From assembly GCA_019843655.1 (NCBI GenBank), contig JACDQD010000002.1, positions 630,585 through 694,584 of the forward strand: a stretch of DNA of 64,000 bases. Direction: 5' to 3'. The notes under the pieces are model-generated. The model saw nothing but the letters and a program-made list of their open reading frames with translations. It ran no database searches and was not told where the DNA came from. Below are positions 22,854-33,966 of this stretch, one piece after another. This DNA is from Lethocerus indicus. Taxonomy: Eukaryota > Arthropoda > Insecta > Hemiptera > Belostomatidae. A program made the position numbers and the translations under genes. The stretch's first letter is position 1. Every line of letters begins with the position of its first letter.

Positions 22854-22890
22854 GTACATATTTTTTGGCCCTATGAGCGATAAAATGCGC
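22854..22890. repeat. Inverted copy of MITE-internal block
   Basis: 'gtacatattttttggcccta' then 'tgagcgataaaatg' is the reverse complement of 22747-22785 inside the neighbouring MITE, with few differences. It can form a 35-bp stem spanning the element's right end. Confidence 0.7.
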
Positions 22891-23078
22891 TGTAACGATA
22901 TTTCTTAGGGGGAGGGGTGTGGCAAAATAGTCTTTATTTAAAGGGTACATTATATTTATTTAAATGCTCCGGTACGTTGACGGGGGTGGGTCGGAACCGT
23001 ATCCCTTATAAAGTCATATTTATCGGGTCGGCTAGAATTACTACAGTTATTCGGGAAAGGGCAGCAATCCTCTTACTG

Positions 23079-23082
<4 letters not shown>

Positions 23083-23148
<66 letters not shown>
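23083..23148. repeat. (GA)33 microsatellite
   Basis: Pure GA run, about 66 bp. It produces the alternating Arg/Glu frame (plus) and Ser/Leu frame (minus). Confidence 0.98.
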
Positions 23149-23151
<3 letters not shown>

Positions 23152-23313
23152 TCGTTCCAGTTGACCCTGGGCCGGGGGGACCCGGGGCCCGGTTATGGAA
23201 TATTATATGCCTCCTCCCTCGGAACATAATATAAAATTCATTTCACGTAAATTGGAAAAGTAAGTGGAAGCTGTGTAGGTTGGTAGGAAGGTTGCGAAGG
23301 GAAAGCAGAAAGG

Positions 23314-23363
23314 GAAGAAGAGGAGGAGGAGGAGGAGGAGAAGAAGAAGAAGAAGAAGAAGGG
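23314..23363. repeat. (GGA)n/(GAA)n purine trinucleotide tract
   Basis: About seven GGA units followed by seven GAA units. The Glu- or Ser-rich frames come from the tract. Confidence 0.93.
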
Positions 23364-23740
23364 AAGGGCTATTTTATGCTGGCTTTGGCCGAGTGTTGCA
23401 CATACAGTTCGGCGCATAATGGGACCGCCACAACAACCCATTACCCATTATCTCTTGCCTCCTCCTCGAGATATAATATTTAAGAAGAATGGGAAATACT
23501 AGGAACAAAGGAATTTTGTACCTCCTCCACCCCCCCCCCGCCAAAAGAATATGCTGTTAAGAGCGGCCCATTAAAAGATATTAGCGCCGGGTATAAATTT
23601 CCCCCTGTTTTATTGCCCTAATAAAAGAATTGCAGAGGACAACTTCAGGTTAAATATTATCGGCTAATTGTTGTTTTTATTATTTTCGATCAGTATTCGT
23701 AAAGTACACAGGATAGGGTTAGGTATGGAATGACGACCCT
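23364..23740. other. No gene recognised
   Basis: Short spacer with a C run (23532-23541). No supported feature. Confidence 0.5.
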
Positions 23741-23845
23741 TTGTGGCTGCCGAACTTTCATTATTTTTTAAATATTGTTCGACAATGTTCAACAAAGTTT
23801 CCAAATTTTATTGCAAGAATTGTGGCAAATTCAAATCTCCGATTG
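23741..23845. repeat. Dispersed repeat R, copy 1
   Basis: Shares 'gtggctgccgaactttca' then 'ttattttt' and, 50 bp on, 'tgcaagaattgtggcaaatt' then 'caaatct' with the segments at 41691 and 62217. About 105 bp, no terminal repeats visible. Unclassified interspersed repeat. Confidence 0.65.
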
Positions 23846-25075
23846 TATAGTTTGGTTAACTTCATGCTTTCCTCTGTTAAGCCGTTAGAAGGACTTAATA
23901 TTTCTAAGATTCTTTCCGCCCCCCAGCGCTTTGGCGTCCCGATGCGGCGGTTTTCGCCTCATCCGTAATTTTTCCGGCTGCTGAATTTTTCTCGCGACGT
24001 TTCGACTTTCGTTTATGGTCGTCTGAAACGCGAGTCCAAATCGGTTTATGCCCCTCAGTCAAATTTATATCCGGCCGGAACTCGGCACCGGAACACTAAT
24101 AAAATGTTATTGCGAGCCGTCACGCCCCCAAACATTATTTCCGTCCTCGGGGTCAATAAGTTTGTCCATTACGAGTGTGCTTTGTACAACTTGAAAGTGT
24201 CGAATGCCGTGTACCGTCAATCGAACCGGACGAAGCCGTTCGAAAAGACGAAATTTCTCAAAAGTGAATCGAATAAAATGAACTGGACATAAGATATGCT
24301 GTTGTATCTACCGGGAAATTGGGGGCGAAAGCATGCCCGATTTTCCATGAAATTTCATACTACTAATAGACCGGTTTTTCAGATCTTATCGCCGCTGATA
24401 GGCCGGTTTGAAATTTTGAGCGAATCGAAAAAAAACGTTTTGCCGTCGATCCAATTAAAACTTTACCGCTGTATTAAATTATTGTTGGGCTGTCACGAGA
24501 AGTTAGCTGAGAACGGACTTTACAGGCGCCCTTTTGAGCGCGATAAAAGAGCGAGTCTATGTCTGGGGGGGGCCCAGTAAATCATTCTTCGCGTCCGGTA
24601 TTCCTCTATCTCTCTCTCTCTACTGTGCCCCCAAGTTCCCTCGGAAACTCTAATTCGACCCCCATGAAATTGATTCGGGGAATTTTCGGGCTAATAAAGT
24701 GGATAGAAACGATGGGGGGCAACTCACTGTGGAATCCGCACGACCTTCGGCCGAGCGAAAGGCGACTCGCGCAAAAATGAGATTGAAAACCATTAATTTT
24801 AATCTTTCTGGAGGTTTTTTATCTGGCACGTTCTGATGAAGATTCGGAAAATATTTTACTGGCGATGGCGCGAAAACTATGAGTCTAACTGGTCAATTAT
24901 GAAAACGACAAACGCCTAAAAATTATGTAGAAATTCTTCCCCTGTGACGAAACTGATAAGAAAATGATTAGAGTGGTTCAAATATGGCCGCCATTTCCTT
25001 CCACAATATTGTCAATTGGCGTATTCAATTTTCCGAGTTTCGAACGATATTTCCAACGTCGAATATTCCTGCAGT
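23846..25075. other. No gene recognised
   Basis: Mixed DNA. The plus frame 24296-24580 (94 codons) and the plus frame 24104-24292 are uninterrupted, but they have no domain or clear splice sites. Confidence 0.4.
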
Positions 25076-25383
25076 TTCGTGACGTGTTTCTGTCTCCTCT
25101 CTCGCCGCTGTTCGCGGTCTTTCGCTAGACCGGTTTGTCGGCCGCTCGCCGTCTTCAGTAGCGCTGTGTCACTGTCACTGTCAGCACTTTGGACGTTACT
25201 GATGTGAGTGCAGTGAGGATGCCCAAAAAACGTGCTAACAGTGACAGTAACACAGCGCTACTGAAGACGGCGAGCGGCCGACAAACCGGTCTAGCGAAAG
25301 ACCGCGAACAGCGGCGAGAGAGGAGACGGAAACATCACGAACCTAGAGTATATTCCAAACCCCTCGCAGACCACAAAACAGGT
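25076..25383 (+). mobile_element. HP hairpin element, copy 6 (long clean arms)
   Basis: The left arm 25083-25190 (ctctcgccgctgttcgcggt, ttcgctagaccggtttgtcg, ccgtcttcagtagcgctgtg) pairs with the right arm 25235-25345 almost perfectly, including rare variants such as 'gctgttcgcggtctttcgct'. This indicates recent formation or gene conversion between arms. The right outer end is present (tattccaaacccctcgcaga then ccacaaaacaggt). Confidence 0.92.
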
Positions 25384-26864
25384 ATATTAAATTAGTCAAA
25401 TATTCCGTTCGAGCGATAATTACCTTGATTTTTATAAATGTTCCAATTAAAGTTTGATTTTAAGCCCCATAACGAGAATCTACCGGCGGACGATGGCACA
25501 GTAGAAATTTTCTCGGTTTTGTATTTGAAAAATTGAAATAACATTCATAAAACTCTGGGACGGTAATTAAAGATTGGGGTCAACCATTAATTACCGCCCA
25601 GTCGTATAATGACCATTGGAACCGGACGGTCAGTATAAAATAACGAAATTTTTTGTACTTATTTTCAAGAATTTCTTATTTCCAGAATCCAACGAGGAGA
25701 GCACGACCGTCTCAATTTAATAATTAAGTTAAATTTCATTATCGCTATTGATAAAATCTTTGCATCGCCTACTGGCGAAACCGGTTTTATCGCCCCAGAT
25801 AAAATAAACGAAGGTTTTTATTACGATACTCCGATATAACTATTGTAAATTGTATAAAATGCGTTTGGAGAGTCTATATCTCAATTTACAGTTTCTCTCG
25901 GTCTTCAGTAGTTCCTCAAGAGGGCCGGGGAATGTATATTAGTTTAATAATTATAGTTTATTTATTGGCAAAATAAAATGAATTCCAAAGTCAAAATGTC
26001 GATTGAATGAAGTAAGGGGGGAATTATTTAGTATTTCGTTTCTGGCTGCGAACAGTAGTTCAATCGACTAATGAATCGTTTGCGGCCGAAGATTAATTTA
26101 GGTCTCTCCGCCACGCTCGGCTCCTCTAATTTAGTCCCGCGATCGAGCCCATTTCAAATCGTGACCGATTTATAATTGGCCGAATTTTGAAAGACGGGCC
26201 TCCAGATTTGGGGGTTGGGGGGGCGCGGAAGCGTGGGCCGACAGCGGCGTAAGTCTCAAAAAAATAAAAAAAAATAAAAAAAAAATATCCGCCGTTCAAA
26301 AATTAACCGTACCAAACAATATAACAAATCGTTCCACCGTCATTAGGGGCCCAATTAAATTTTGGGCCGCCCCCTCCCCCAATTCGTCCTCGTTAGGACA
26401 GATACGACATGTTACTACTGCCGGCGGTGGGAGATTGAAATTATGATGCCGTCCTGAAAACGGAACCCTTTTTACGAGATGGGACCAAATTAAGAAGCCG
26501 CCGGGGCCCTTAAACAGAATTCCAGGTAATTATTCTACACAACTCGACCGTAACGCCCATTTCGTATAGTTAATCGTGCGTTAAATTAATGATATAATAT
26601 TATCATCCGTTGATTTAATATCACTCGAACACCGGCGATTAAAACACAAATCTTTTTTGTCCGATTTCTGATAGATTGTTCGGAATAATGTATTCTACAC
26701 CGAGACCCATTTGAACGAATATATTCGAGAGACGAAAACGTTTTCCTGTCTGGCGAAAATTTAGTTTTATTTCGGTCGAAATTTTGAAAGTTTTTCATCC
26801 GAGATTGCCGAAATCGGAATCGATTTTTTTCCTCCACATCGTCGGCACCAATTCTCGACTTGAA
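25384..26864. other. No gene recognised
   Basis: AT-rich DNA with A runs (26250-26286). The 83-codon minus frame 26586-26837 has no recognisable domain. A short 'ctctcggtcttcagtag' at about 25896 may be a minimal HP scrap, but I do not count it. Confidence 0.45.
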
Positions 26865-27095
26865 CAGAAAATTTCACGTACTCTTCAGGGCGTTACTGAA
26901 ACGGACATCGAAATTGACGTTAAGTAACAAACTGACTGAATATACAAAGCGAGATATACGACATCGCTCCCATCCAGAGATTTCTATGAAAAGTCCCCCA
27001 CAAAATCCCGGTTCCCGAAAATCCACTCCCGCATTTCTCCTCATCCCAATCCACTCCTGTTCAGAGTCCCATTCCTCTCTCCTACCCATCCATTA
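26865..27095 (+). mobile_element. Jockey/BS-type LINE fragment, second subfamily
   Basis: The frame reads FRALLKRTSKLTLSNKLTEY, corresponding to the RT C-terminal block. A deletion then joins it to the SDIAPIQRFL-like segment. The tail 'cccatttcggttcccg'-like text through 'atcccaatccactcctgttc' matches the copies at 34.9 kb (inverted) and 44.6 kb, defining a subfamily distinct from the 19.3/42.8 kb type. Confidence 0.75.
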
Positions 27096-27161
27096 TAGAT
27101 ATCAATTGTACTTATAACGGTGAAGTTGATTGTGTGAGTACCAATATCGATTTCTTCGCAG

Positions 27162-27292
27162 GAACCACGTCTCTACTTCAATCCTCCCCCATTTATGTTT
27201 CATTTCGGCGGTCGACATAATTCGGACGTTTAATGATACGCCCTGGGACGTATTGCGAGCGGAATTTCGAGTGGGGGGGGGGGCCCAGTTTC
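27162..27292 (+). CDS. Candidate 131-nt internal exon, product unknown
   Basis: A pyrimidine tract and CAG (atcgatttcttcgcag) precede; TTC/gtaagt follows. One frame is open throughout (1 nt, 43 codons, 1 nt), reading NHVSTSILPHLCFISAVDII, then RTFNDTPWDVLRAEF. It runs through an 11-G homopolymer (27271-27283) near the 3' end, where an indel would change the frame. The proximity to a LINE fragment and the G tract lower confidence. No family recognised. Confidence 0.25.
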
Positions 27293-27365
27293 GTAAGTCG
27301 ATAGAGACCGGTGGGATTGTTTATTGAAGCGGCGGGGGCGGCGGCGGGTATGAAGGGGTTGGGGG

Positions 27366-27389
27366 TCTCTCTCTCTCTCTCTCTCTCTT
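27366..27389. repeat. (CT)12 microsatellite
   Basis: Pure CT run. Confidence 0.95.
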
Positions 27390-29921
27390 AGTAGGCGACT
27401 TGAATTACTAATGTAAATAATGCTCGGGGTCATTGTATAACTTGGGCGGGGAGTAAAGTCTACCAATATGGTGGTCGATAGGCCAAGTGTTTGTAACTAC
27501 CCTGCGGGCTTAGACCGGCGGGGGGTAGTTGGGAGGGGGGTCGGTACAACTTTAGCGGTCGCTAATTTTAAGGGGGGGGCTTCCTCAACCCCTCAACCGC
27601 CCCCAACACCCGCACATTCCCATTAGCCACTCAATAGCCTTCTAGTTTATTCTGTTCTCAAACGCCACTGTGACTTCACCCCCACCACCCTCCCACAAAA
27701 TAACCCCAGTTTTCACCCTGTTCTAAGGTCGGCCTAATCACGGCTTAATATATGATGCATCCCGTAATATTCCTGTAAACACATATGTCATATCGGAAAA
27801 AATTAAAAAATTAACTTATCCCCATTTTGTGCCTACGGTACTTCAATCAATTATTTCGCTAATATAATTGACACTTGATTACGGTTAATTTTCAACTTGT
27901 TGGAGCACGATTTTGCCATCTACGTTTTCGGACAACAACACTGGACTGGGACTTTATACGGACTCATCATCCGGCCGACTTCATTCAACTTCATTGCTTC
28001 TTGCGCCCCGTGTATACGCGCCCCATTTATCACCACCGTCGATTCGGCCATTATCCGCTGGCTCCAATTTTATTTTAAGTATCTTTCCCCCTTCACGCCC
28101 CCCCCTCAGAAGGCAGTTCTCGCCCTCACAACCTGTAGCTATCTCTCTCTCTCTCTCTCTCTCCATCTCAGTGCCGTTATTGGCAACCAAATTTATGGGC
28201 AGCCGTTCCCTCCTCCCCTATGCCGTCTCCCCTACAATGATTCGAATTTTATCCCGGCTCTCGCTTTCGTCTATTTTTCGCTCCACTTAAATAAAACAGA
28301 GAGAAGAGAGAGAGAGAGAGAGAGATGGAGAAAAAAAAGAGAAGAATACAGAAACCGGTCCTCCTCCTCCTCCTCCTCCTCCTTCTCCTCATCCCGATCC
28401 GGATTCCGATCGGCGCTGGTCGGTTGTGCGCCAATAACGCCGCCGCCGTCCCCAGTACTACTCACTATCCCGGATATTTACCGGATTTGTACACTCGGAT
28501 ACGCATCTGCCGCCGAATTGTCGTCTTCTTTCAACCCCGCCACCCCCGCCACATTTTCGTTCTCGGCGTCTACAAATTGCAACCCTTATCAGGGGCCCCG
28601 TTTTCTGTCCGAAATTCCCTTTGGGACAACGACAAACTCGAATCCCGAAGATACTATTTAAAATTGTACGCGCCTTCGGGGGGGCAACTTCACCCAAATT
28701 TCGTCTCGCAAAACAATTTCACCAAGCTCATTAAACGACAAAGGGACCTTTTTTTAAAAAAAAAATATGATTTACTCCTAATTTTATATATTAGGAATTT
28801 TAAACACGAAAATATTTTTAACTTCTGAAGGAAACCGGTAAAAAGTCGGCGCCAAGTAAAAACTCTACTCCCGTGGACCTTAATTAGCTGGGGGGGTGGA
28901 AATCGGCTTAAGAGCACTTTTCCACTGGAAAAGCCAAGGTATTCTCCCGCCACCTTTGTTTAGCGCAAAAAGGCACACAAAAGGGATGTATGTAATAGTG
29001 GCCCGACGGTGATATCGTCAAAAAAATTGATTTACCCCTTAAAATTCACCCTGTTGAATTCGTACAGCGCAATAACGAGTAACAGTATAAATTTTCCTAT
29101 GTCAATTAGTAATTTACGTAACGAGCGTTTCTTGGAAATTGGAAAAAAAAAAAAACACATTTCTACGTATTTTACGACGGGTTTCGGCTTCTCTACATGT
29201 CAGTAGAATCGGTCACTTACGTAACGGTTGAAATTTAACTCCATTAAAAAACCGATACTATTCTTGGATTTGACGTCACCAGAAGTGAATATAGATAGAA
29301 CAGACGAGGTCGAACACAAAATTATATTGTTAACGTAATTAATAACGTTATTTCCGATCAAAATGACGAGTAGGAGCAACCCCTGTTCTATGAAAATATA
29401 TAGTTTAAGCCGTGTCCAACAAGTCTAGGCGAAGCGGTTCGGTCTGAATAAGAAGAAACTTGATAATTAGCCCCTCTATTCCCTCGGTACTGCAAAGTGG
29501 CCCTGCAACATTAAAGGGCTTTACTTCTCCGCCGTTAAATGGGGGAAGTTTTAATACACCGGTAAATATTATAATTTCCGTCATCGTTACGCGTATTTGT
29601 CCTTTGGCCCGGTTGAAAGGGACCGGTGATAAAATAATGAATATACCGCTGTTTAGCTACGAATAATTTGCGAATTTCAGTGAGATAAAATGGGACGACA
29701 GTTTATATCCGAAATCTAACGAATATATTGAAATTGGAATTAATTTAATATGCCCGGCATATTTATCTCAGGACAAATTGTTTTTCTACACTGCTATTTT
29801 ACGAATGAAAACCGGAATTGACGTCCGGAAGATGTCTAGAATTCGGTCGTGCTCGAAACCAGGACGAAACCACATTTATCGAGGTAAAACGAGTTCTGAA
29901 ATTATACATAAACATTATATA
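27390..29921. other. Low-complexity-rich spacer, no gene recognised
   Basis: Includes (CT)n at 28140-28162, (GA)n at 28303-28325 and (CTC)n at 28361-28384, plus G runs. The 254-codon plus frame (27897-28661) crosses these tracts, is Ser/Pro/Arg-biased and is probably spurious. A minus-strand donor-like GTTAC/gtaagt at about 29221, preceded 24 nt earlier by ATG (29244), could be a tiny first coding exon but has no other support. Confidence 0.5.
28303..28384. repeat. Compound (GA)n ... (CTC)n microsatellites
   Basis: (GA)n at 28303-28325, an A-rich interval, then (CTC)8 at about 28361-28384. Confidence 0.92.
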
Positions 29922-30120
29922 TTGGGGCCGGCAACTAAGTCGTTGCCGTTTTTCGTCGCTGGACGGAAATTTCCCGTTATTTGTATCTTTACGCACATTC
30001 TTCAATTCTGAAATGTCTATTACGTGCCCCCCAACTATGCGTACCAAAAAATGCACGATAAGGGTGCACACACCCCGAAGATGAGAAGAAGAATCCGCAA
30101 TTATTCATTTGCCAAAACGA
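29922..30120. mobile_element. mariner-type MITE, 199 bp, diverged
   Basis: Left end 'ttggggccggcaactaagtc' and right end 'gaatccgcaattattcattt' then 'gccaaaacga' form imperfect inverted repeats. TA lies at 29920-29921 and 30121-30122. The interior is unlike the other copies, so it may be an independently deleted derivative. Confidence 0.7.
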
Positions 30121-30553
30121 TAGTCACGTCGTGGTGACGCTTCTATAGTCAAGTACTTTGGATAAAATACAAACTGCGTGTGGAGAAATACGGATTGGAT
30201 TCTCCAATACTTGTAATCGAAACGTCTCACTAATCACCGGTCTAGGACGAGATCGACTCGGACTTAAGGAATCCGGCCCCAATCGAAAGAGAAAGTCGCG
30301 AATTGCACCCTTATTAATGATTAGAGTCCCTGTTGGAGGTTTTCCACTTAGTCCGGAAAAACGGCCGGGGGAAATTTAGGCACTTGTTGAAAGGGGGAAG
30401 CAGTGAAATTACCCCGAGATTCGGAGGGAAAAGACCGGTCTATTCTACGAAACGATCGTAGGAAAGGAATTTCCTCCATTTCGTATTCGTTTATCCCGTT
30501 CAGTCCATCGTTATTTTCAAAATAACGGCGAAAATGTACGCAGCGTTAATTTT

Positions 30554-30802
30554 ATGTCACGCATCGTCGTCGTAGCCGAGTGCACGGCACTAGGAAAAAC
30601 GTTCCAGACGGCATTTACGGACTGGATATCGCGTCATCGAAGCATAATTTCTCGGCGTAATATCGCTTGTCGAGGGACAATACAACTTACGATCCTGAAG
30701 GAAGCGGTATCGGGATCGACGGGCGACAAATTCGGGAAGAGACCGATTTTTACGGATATTCTGGACGCATCGTACAAGCGCGACAAATCAGTAATTTTTT
30801 AG
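30554..30802 (+). CDS. Hypothetical 82-codon ORF
   Basis: Begins with ATG (MSRIVVVAECTALGKTFQTA...) and ends with TAG at 30800-30802. Composition is balanced with no low-complexity tract, unlike most frames in this window: a central WISRHRSIISRRNIACRG segment and a C-terminal DILDASYKRDKSVIF. I recognise no domain. Splice sites and a promoter are not evident. It may be a single-exon small gene, part of a decayed transposon ORF, or chance. Confidence 0.22.
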   Translation: MSRIVVVAECTALGKTFQTAFTDWISRHRSIISRRNIACRGTIQLTILKEAVSGSTGDKFGKRPIFTDILDASYKRDKSVIF

Positions 30803-31237
30803 ATTATATTCGTGAAAATTATGTACCGGGGCGGAGTTATCTGTAGATGAATCGATTTAATAGAATTCAAAGGTCGGGGGATTACTGAAGTTTCATTATA
30901 TAAAACCCGCAAAACCGACCAACCGGGGTGGGGTTGTACCCGTATTTATTTTCTTGCGGACGCCAATGTCGGTTACGTACAAACAAAAATTTTTTCACGT
31001 TAAACTGAAGCCTCAGTTTTTATAGCGTTCGACGCCCCGAATCGATTTTATTCAGTGCTCTGACCCGATTCGTAGTAGGCCCCAGCCCCCGCCACCCCAA
31101 TTCTTGGCGGACCTAATTGGCCCCAGGAGATATTTCCTTCTACGACCTTTCTTCCGATACTTTTAACGGACTTACCCCCCCCGTGTACCTTTTCGAGCGT
31201 CGACGATAATAAGTAGCTGAGAGGCAAAGAGTTGTCC
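30803..31237. other. No gene recognised
   Basis: Unique-looking sequence with no supported feature. Confidence 0.5.
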
Positions 31238-31257
31238 CACACACACACACACACACT
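31238..31257. repeat. (CA)10 microsatellite
   Basis: Pure AC run. Confidence 0.95.
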
Positions 31258-31372
31258 CTAAACGGCGCAGCTAAATGTCCCTACGTTCTGGAAGGGGTGG
31301 GAGAGGGGGTGGGGGGTCGTTAAAAAGAAATTCCTTCCCGAGACCGTGGTCCAGAGAGCTGGAGCGGCTCCA

Positions 31373-31397
31373 GCGAGAGAGAGAGAGAGAGAGAGAG
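31373..31397. repeat. (GA)12 microsatellite
   Basis: Pure GA run. Confidence 0.95.
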
Positions 31398-31860
31398 TGA
31401 GTTAGGGAGAGACGGAGATGCTTGAAAGCCGTTTTCCGATTGGTCGGCCGGTCCCGGGTACCGATGTACAGTTAGAGTTCAACGTCCGCTCCAGGAGCAG
31501 GTGCTACGCCGCTCGCTACACGATCCAACTTAACAAAACTCCGATTCGGGGAGTTTCTCGCGCCCCTCAACACAACTTTATTATCTCGATTCCAACCCCC
31601 TCCCTCCCTCAACCTTCTTATAACACGATACAAAATTTACATCCCCCCGCCACCCGTTGAATTAAAGTGCGGCCACCGTGTCAGAGAACCTGGAGGTACA
31701 AAGGCCACCGGTTCAGATTGGACGCGTCGGCGATACACGCCCAGAGTCCCCGTATAATTGCCGCGATATTATGGGGTAACAGAAAAAAAGCCACCCCGAA
31801 CCACGCGAGTAACCCGCCGGGGCCGGCGGCACATTTTCCAGTAAAAATTCCTACGATATA

Positions 31861-31985
31861 TCGGTTTGGCAACTAAGTAATTGCGGATTTCGCCAACAAG
31901 TGGCGTTGTACTCCTCCGGACGTCCGGTGGACGTCGACGATGACCGAATAAAGGCCGTTATTCTTAAAAATATGTGGAACGCCGC
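31861..31985. mobile_element. Mariner-type MITE, right-truncated
   Basis: The left end 'tcggtttggcaactaagtaa' and its inner arm (ttgcggatttcgccaacaag, tggcgttgtac) are intact after TA. The centre carries 'ccgaataaaggccgttattc' and the start of the right arm (ttaaaaatatgtggaacgcc). The right terminus is absent: at about 31985 the sequence switches to the minisatellite. Confidence 0.8.
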
Positions 31986-32295
31986 GGTTTTTAGGCCCAA
32001 AAGTTGGGTTTTCAGGTGACGATTCGGCGCAATATTGCGGTTTCTAGGCAGCCCAAAATCAGCCCAAAAATGTGGTCCGCAGAAGCGAAATCGGGACTAA
32101 AATGCGGTTTTCAGCCGAAGAGCGAGGCTTTTCGGTACAAAATCGGCCAGAAATTGTTGTTTTTATGAGTAAAATCACCTAATGAATGCTGTTTTTTGGC
32201 CCAAAAAGTGTGTTTTCAAGCGATAATTCTTCTCTAAAATGCGGTCTTTAAGCGCAAAATACAGTATTTAATCCAAATATATAGTTTTCTGGGCG
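31986..32295 (-). repeat. Divergent ~32-bp minisatellite, tract 1
   Basis: Loose tandem units resembling (plus strand) 'ttttaggcccaaaa.tgtgg' and 'tgcggttttcagcc', the reverse complement of the units in the 54.5 and 58.5 kb arrays (cctaaaaaccgcatttttgggcc). It is more decayed than those two arrays and in the opposite orientation. Confidence 0.65.
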
Positions 32296-32321
32296 CACAA
32301 TCGGAAAGAATTGCACAATTC

Positions 32322-32385
32322 AGAGGCTCGACGCACTGCATTAGTGGGAATTGACCGGGGTTCGAATCCACCCCATACTGGAGCT
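32322..32385 (+). other. tRNA-like / SINE-head candidate with B box
   Basis: 'ggggttcgaatcc' fits the polymerase III B box (GGTTCGAATCC). 'tcagaggctcgacgcactgc', about 40 nt upstream, resembles an A-box/D-arm region. The two are spaced as in a tRNA, but acceptor and T stems do not pair well, so this would be a tRNA-derived SINE or pseudogene rather than a working tRNA. A single copy is seen in the window. Confidence 0.3.
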
Positions 32386-33901
32386 AGTTTCTGGCCTATT
32401 TACACGACGACTATATATGTATATATATCTCGAATAAAGCCTTAAAATTTTGAAGTCCGCGCCCATTAACCGCCGTATCCCATCGGGCATAGTTGGGACG
32501 GCATATTCCGCCTCCGGACACAGAATAATATTCCTCCCAGTAACTTTGCCGGCCCCAATACTGTAATCTTAGAATAACGTCGGACCTTGCTGGTAAGGGG
32601 GTTGTGGGGCGAGGGGGAGGGCGCCAATAATTCAAACAATCTGTCCGGAACACGGCCGGAATATTCCAGCAGGGTCTTCGCCTGCTCTCCGGGCGGCCCC
32701 CCCCCCCGCTACCAACCACTCACCCAAAGGCCATAAATATCCGGAGTTATTGCGGGCAAATTCAAATTGGAATCAGCGCAAAGGTGGACAAAACCCCGGC
32801 CCCCCTCTTCCGCCCCCGCCACAAGGATTACCTTTCTGGTGCTCCACCTGGTGGCCCACGGGTTCGTTTGCATAAATTTAGCCCTACAAGCAGTCGCGCG
32901 GCCCCCCCCCCGCTTCTAATTCAACCCCTTCACTATCTTATTGCCTCCCTCCCGCGCCCCTTTTGCCCGGAGCCTCCTCCCTCAACCCCCGACCGCAGGT
33001 TTATTAAATCCCTTCGGGGACCACAATGCGACCTGCACTCTCTGTATTACCGCTTCGATACTTACCACTTGATTAATTCAATGGAATCCTCCCCCCCCCC
33101 TTCCAGCCCTCGCCACACTTTAGGGTCGAGTGCGTATGTGACTGAAACTTTTATATAGGAACTTTAGTTTTTGCCCGATCAGAACTTACAGCCACCGGTA
33201 AGCCGTCGTCTGAAGCGCAGTATACGCAGGAAATATCCCGGGACGACGGGGAGTTCAACCCCCTTCTTCAACCAATTCTCCAATAAATATATTGAAAACG
33301 GCTCAATTACAAATTACACCCGCCGTTTTCGAGCTTTCTGTTCTGTTCAGTTTGTACGATTTTTTGAGGTTTGTTTTTTACAGTACCCTGATGATGTCGA
33401 AACCGAGAAACCAGTCTATTTGGCCCGCTGGAAATTCATATTGCACTTTCGCCTCGATTTATTCACGTCGTATTGTAAATTCCGACCTAATTACCGAGCG
33501 CAAATGTCGGGCCGAATATTCTCGTTCTGACGTTTCGTGGTTCGATTCAATTTGTCGGTTAATTTTCATTTTTAAATGTCCCCCTTCGACAATTCGGGTT
33601 TACAGAAAAAAAAACGATAAGGAAAACGGAATATATTAGGGTAAAATTTATCATTTTTTTTGTGTAATACGGGCCCGGAATTGTCGCTTTCTCCAGTCGG
33701 CCTTCGAGCTGGAAGAGTGGCCTTGGCGACAGGCCCGGATTAATCGCGACACAACTCCAACCGTTCCCGGTAAGCCGGTCGTTGAAACCGAAACCGGCGT
33801 TGCGCCGTCTCCTTCTGCATTCACCGACCGACTCTCATCATAAATATTTATACATCAATCGTTGAACATCACGAAATATCGAATTCAATCGTGAAATTCA
33901 G
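32386..33901. other. No gene recognised
   Basis: GC-rich (32600-33010) then AT-rich DNA. A 124-codon plus frame at 32784-33158 and a 119-codon plus frame at 33171-33530 overlap homopolymers or lack domains. A donor-like CCG/gtaagc at 33199 lacks a strong acceptor. Confidence 0.4.
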
Positions 33902-33966
33902 TGTCCGGCAATTATATTTACGGGAATGCTAAGTCGTTGGTAAAGTCCCTTTCGAGTTTAGAAAGC
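33902..33966 (+). CDS. Weak candidate 65-nt exon
   Basis: A strong donor (AGC/gtaagta) terminates a frame reading SGNYIYGNAKSLVKSLSSLE that opens after 'gtgaaattcag'. The other two frames contain stops. The acceptor has a poor pyrimidine tract, so this is a weak call. Peptide not recognised. Confidence 0.18.

Noticed and set aside
25894..25916. 'ctctcggtcttcagtag' as an HP scrap
   Set aside because: Too short to distinguish from chance.
27134..27161. 28-nt intron (gtgagt...cttcgcag) just before the 27162 exon candidate
   Set aside because: Far below normal metazoan intron sizes, and the upstream segment is a LINE fragment. The donor is probably coincidental.
27897..28661. 254-codon plus-strand open frame
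   Set aside because: It runs through (CT)n, (GA)n and (CTC)n microsatellites; composition is Ser/Arg/Pro-rich with no domain, and overlapping frames are open too.
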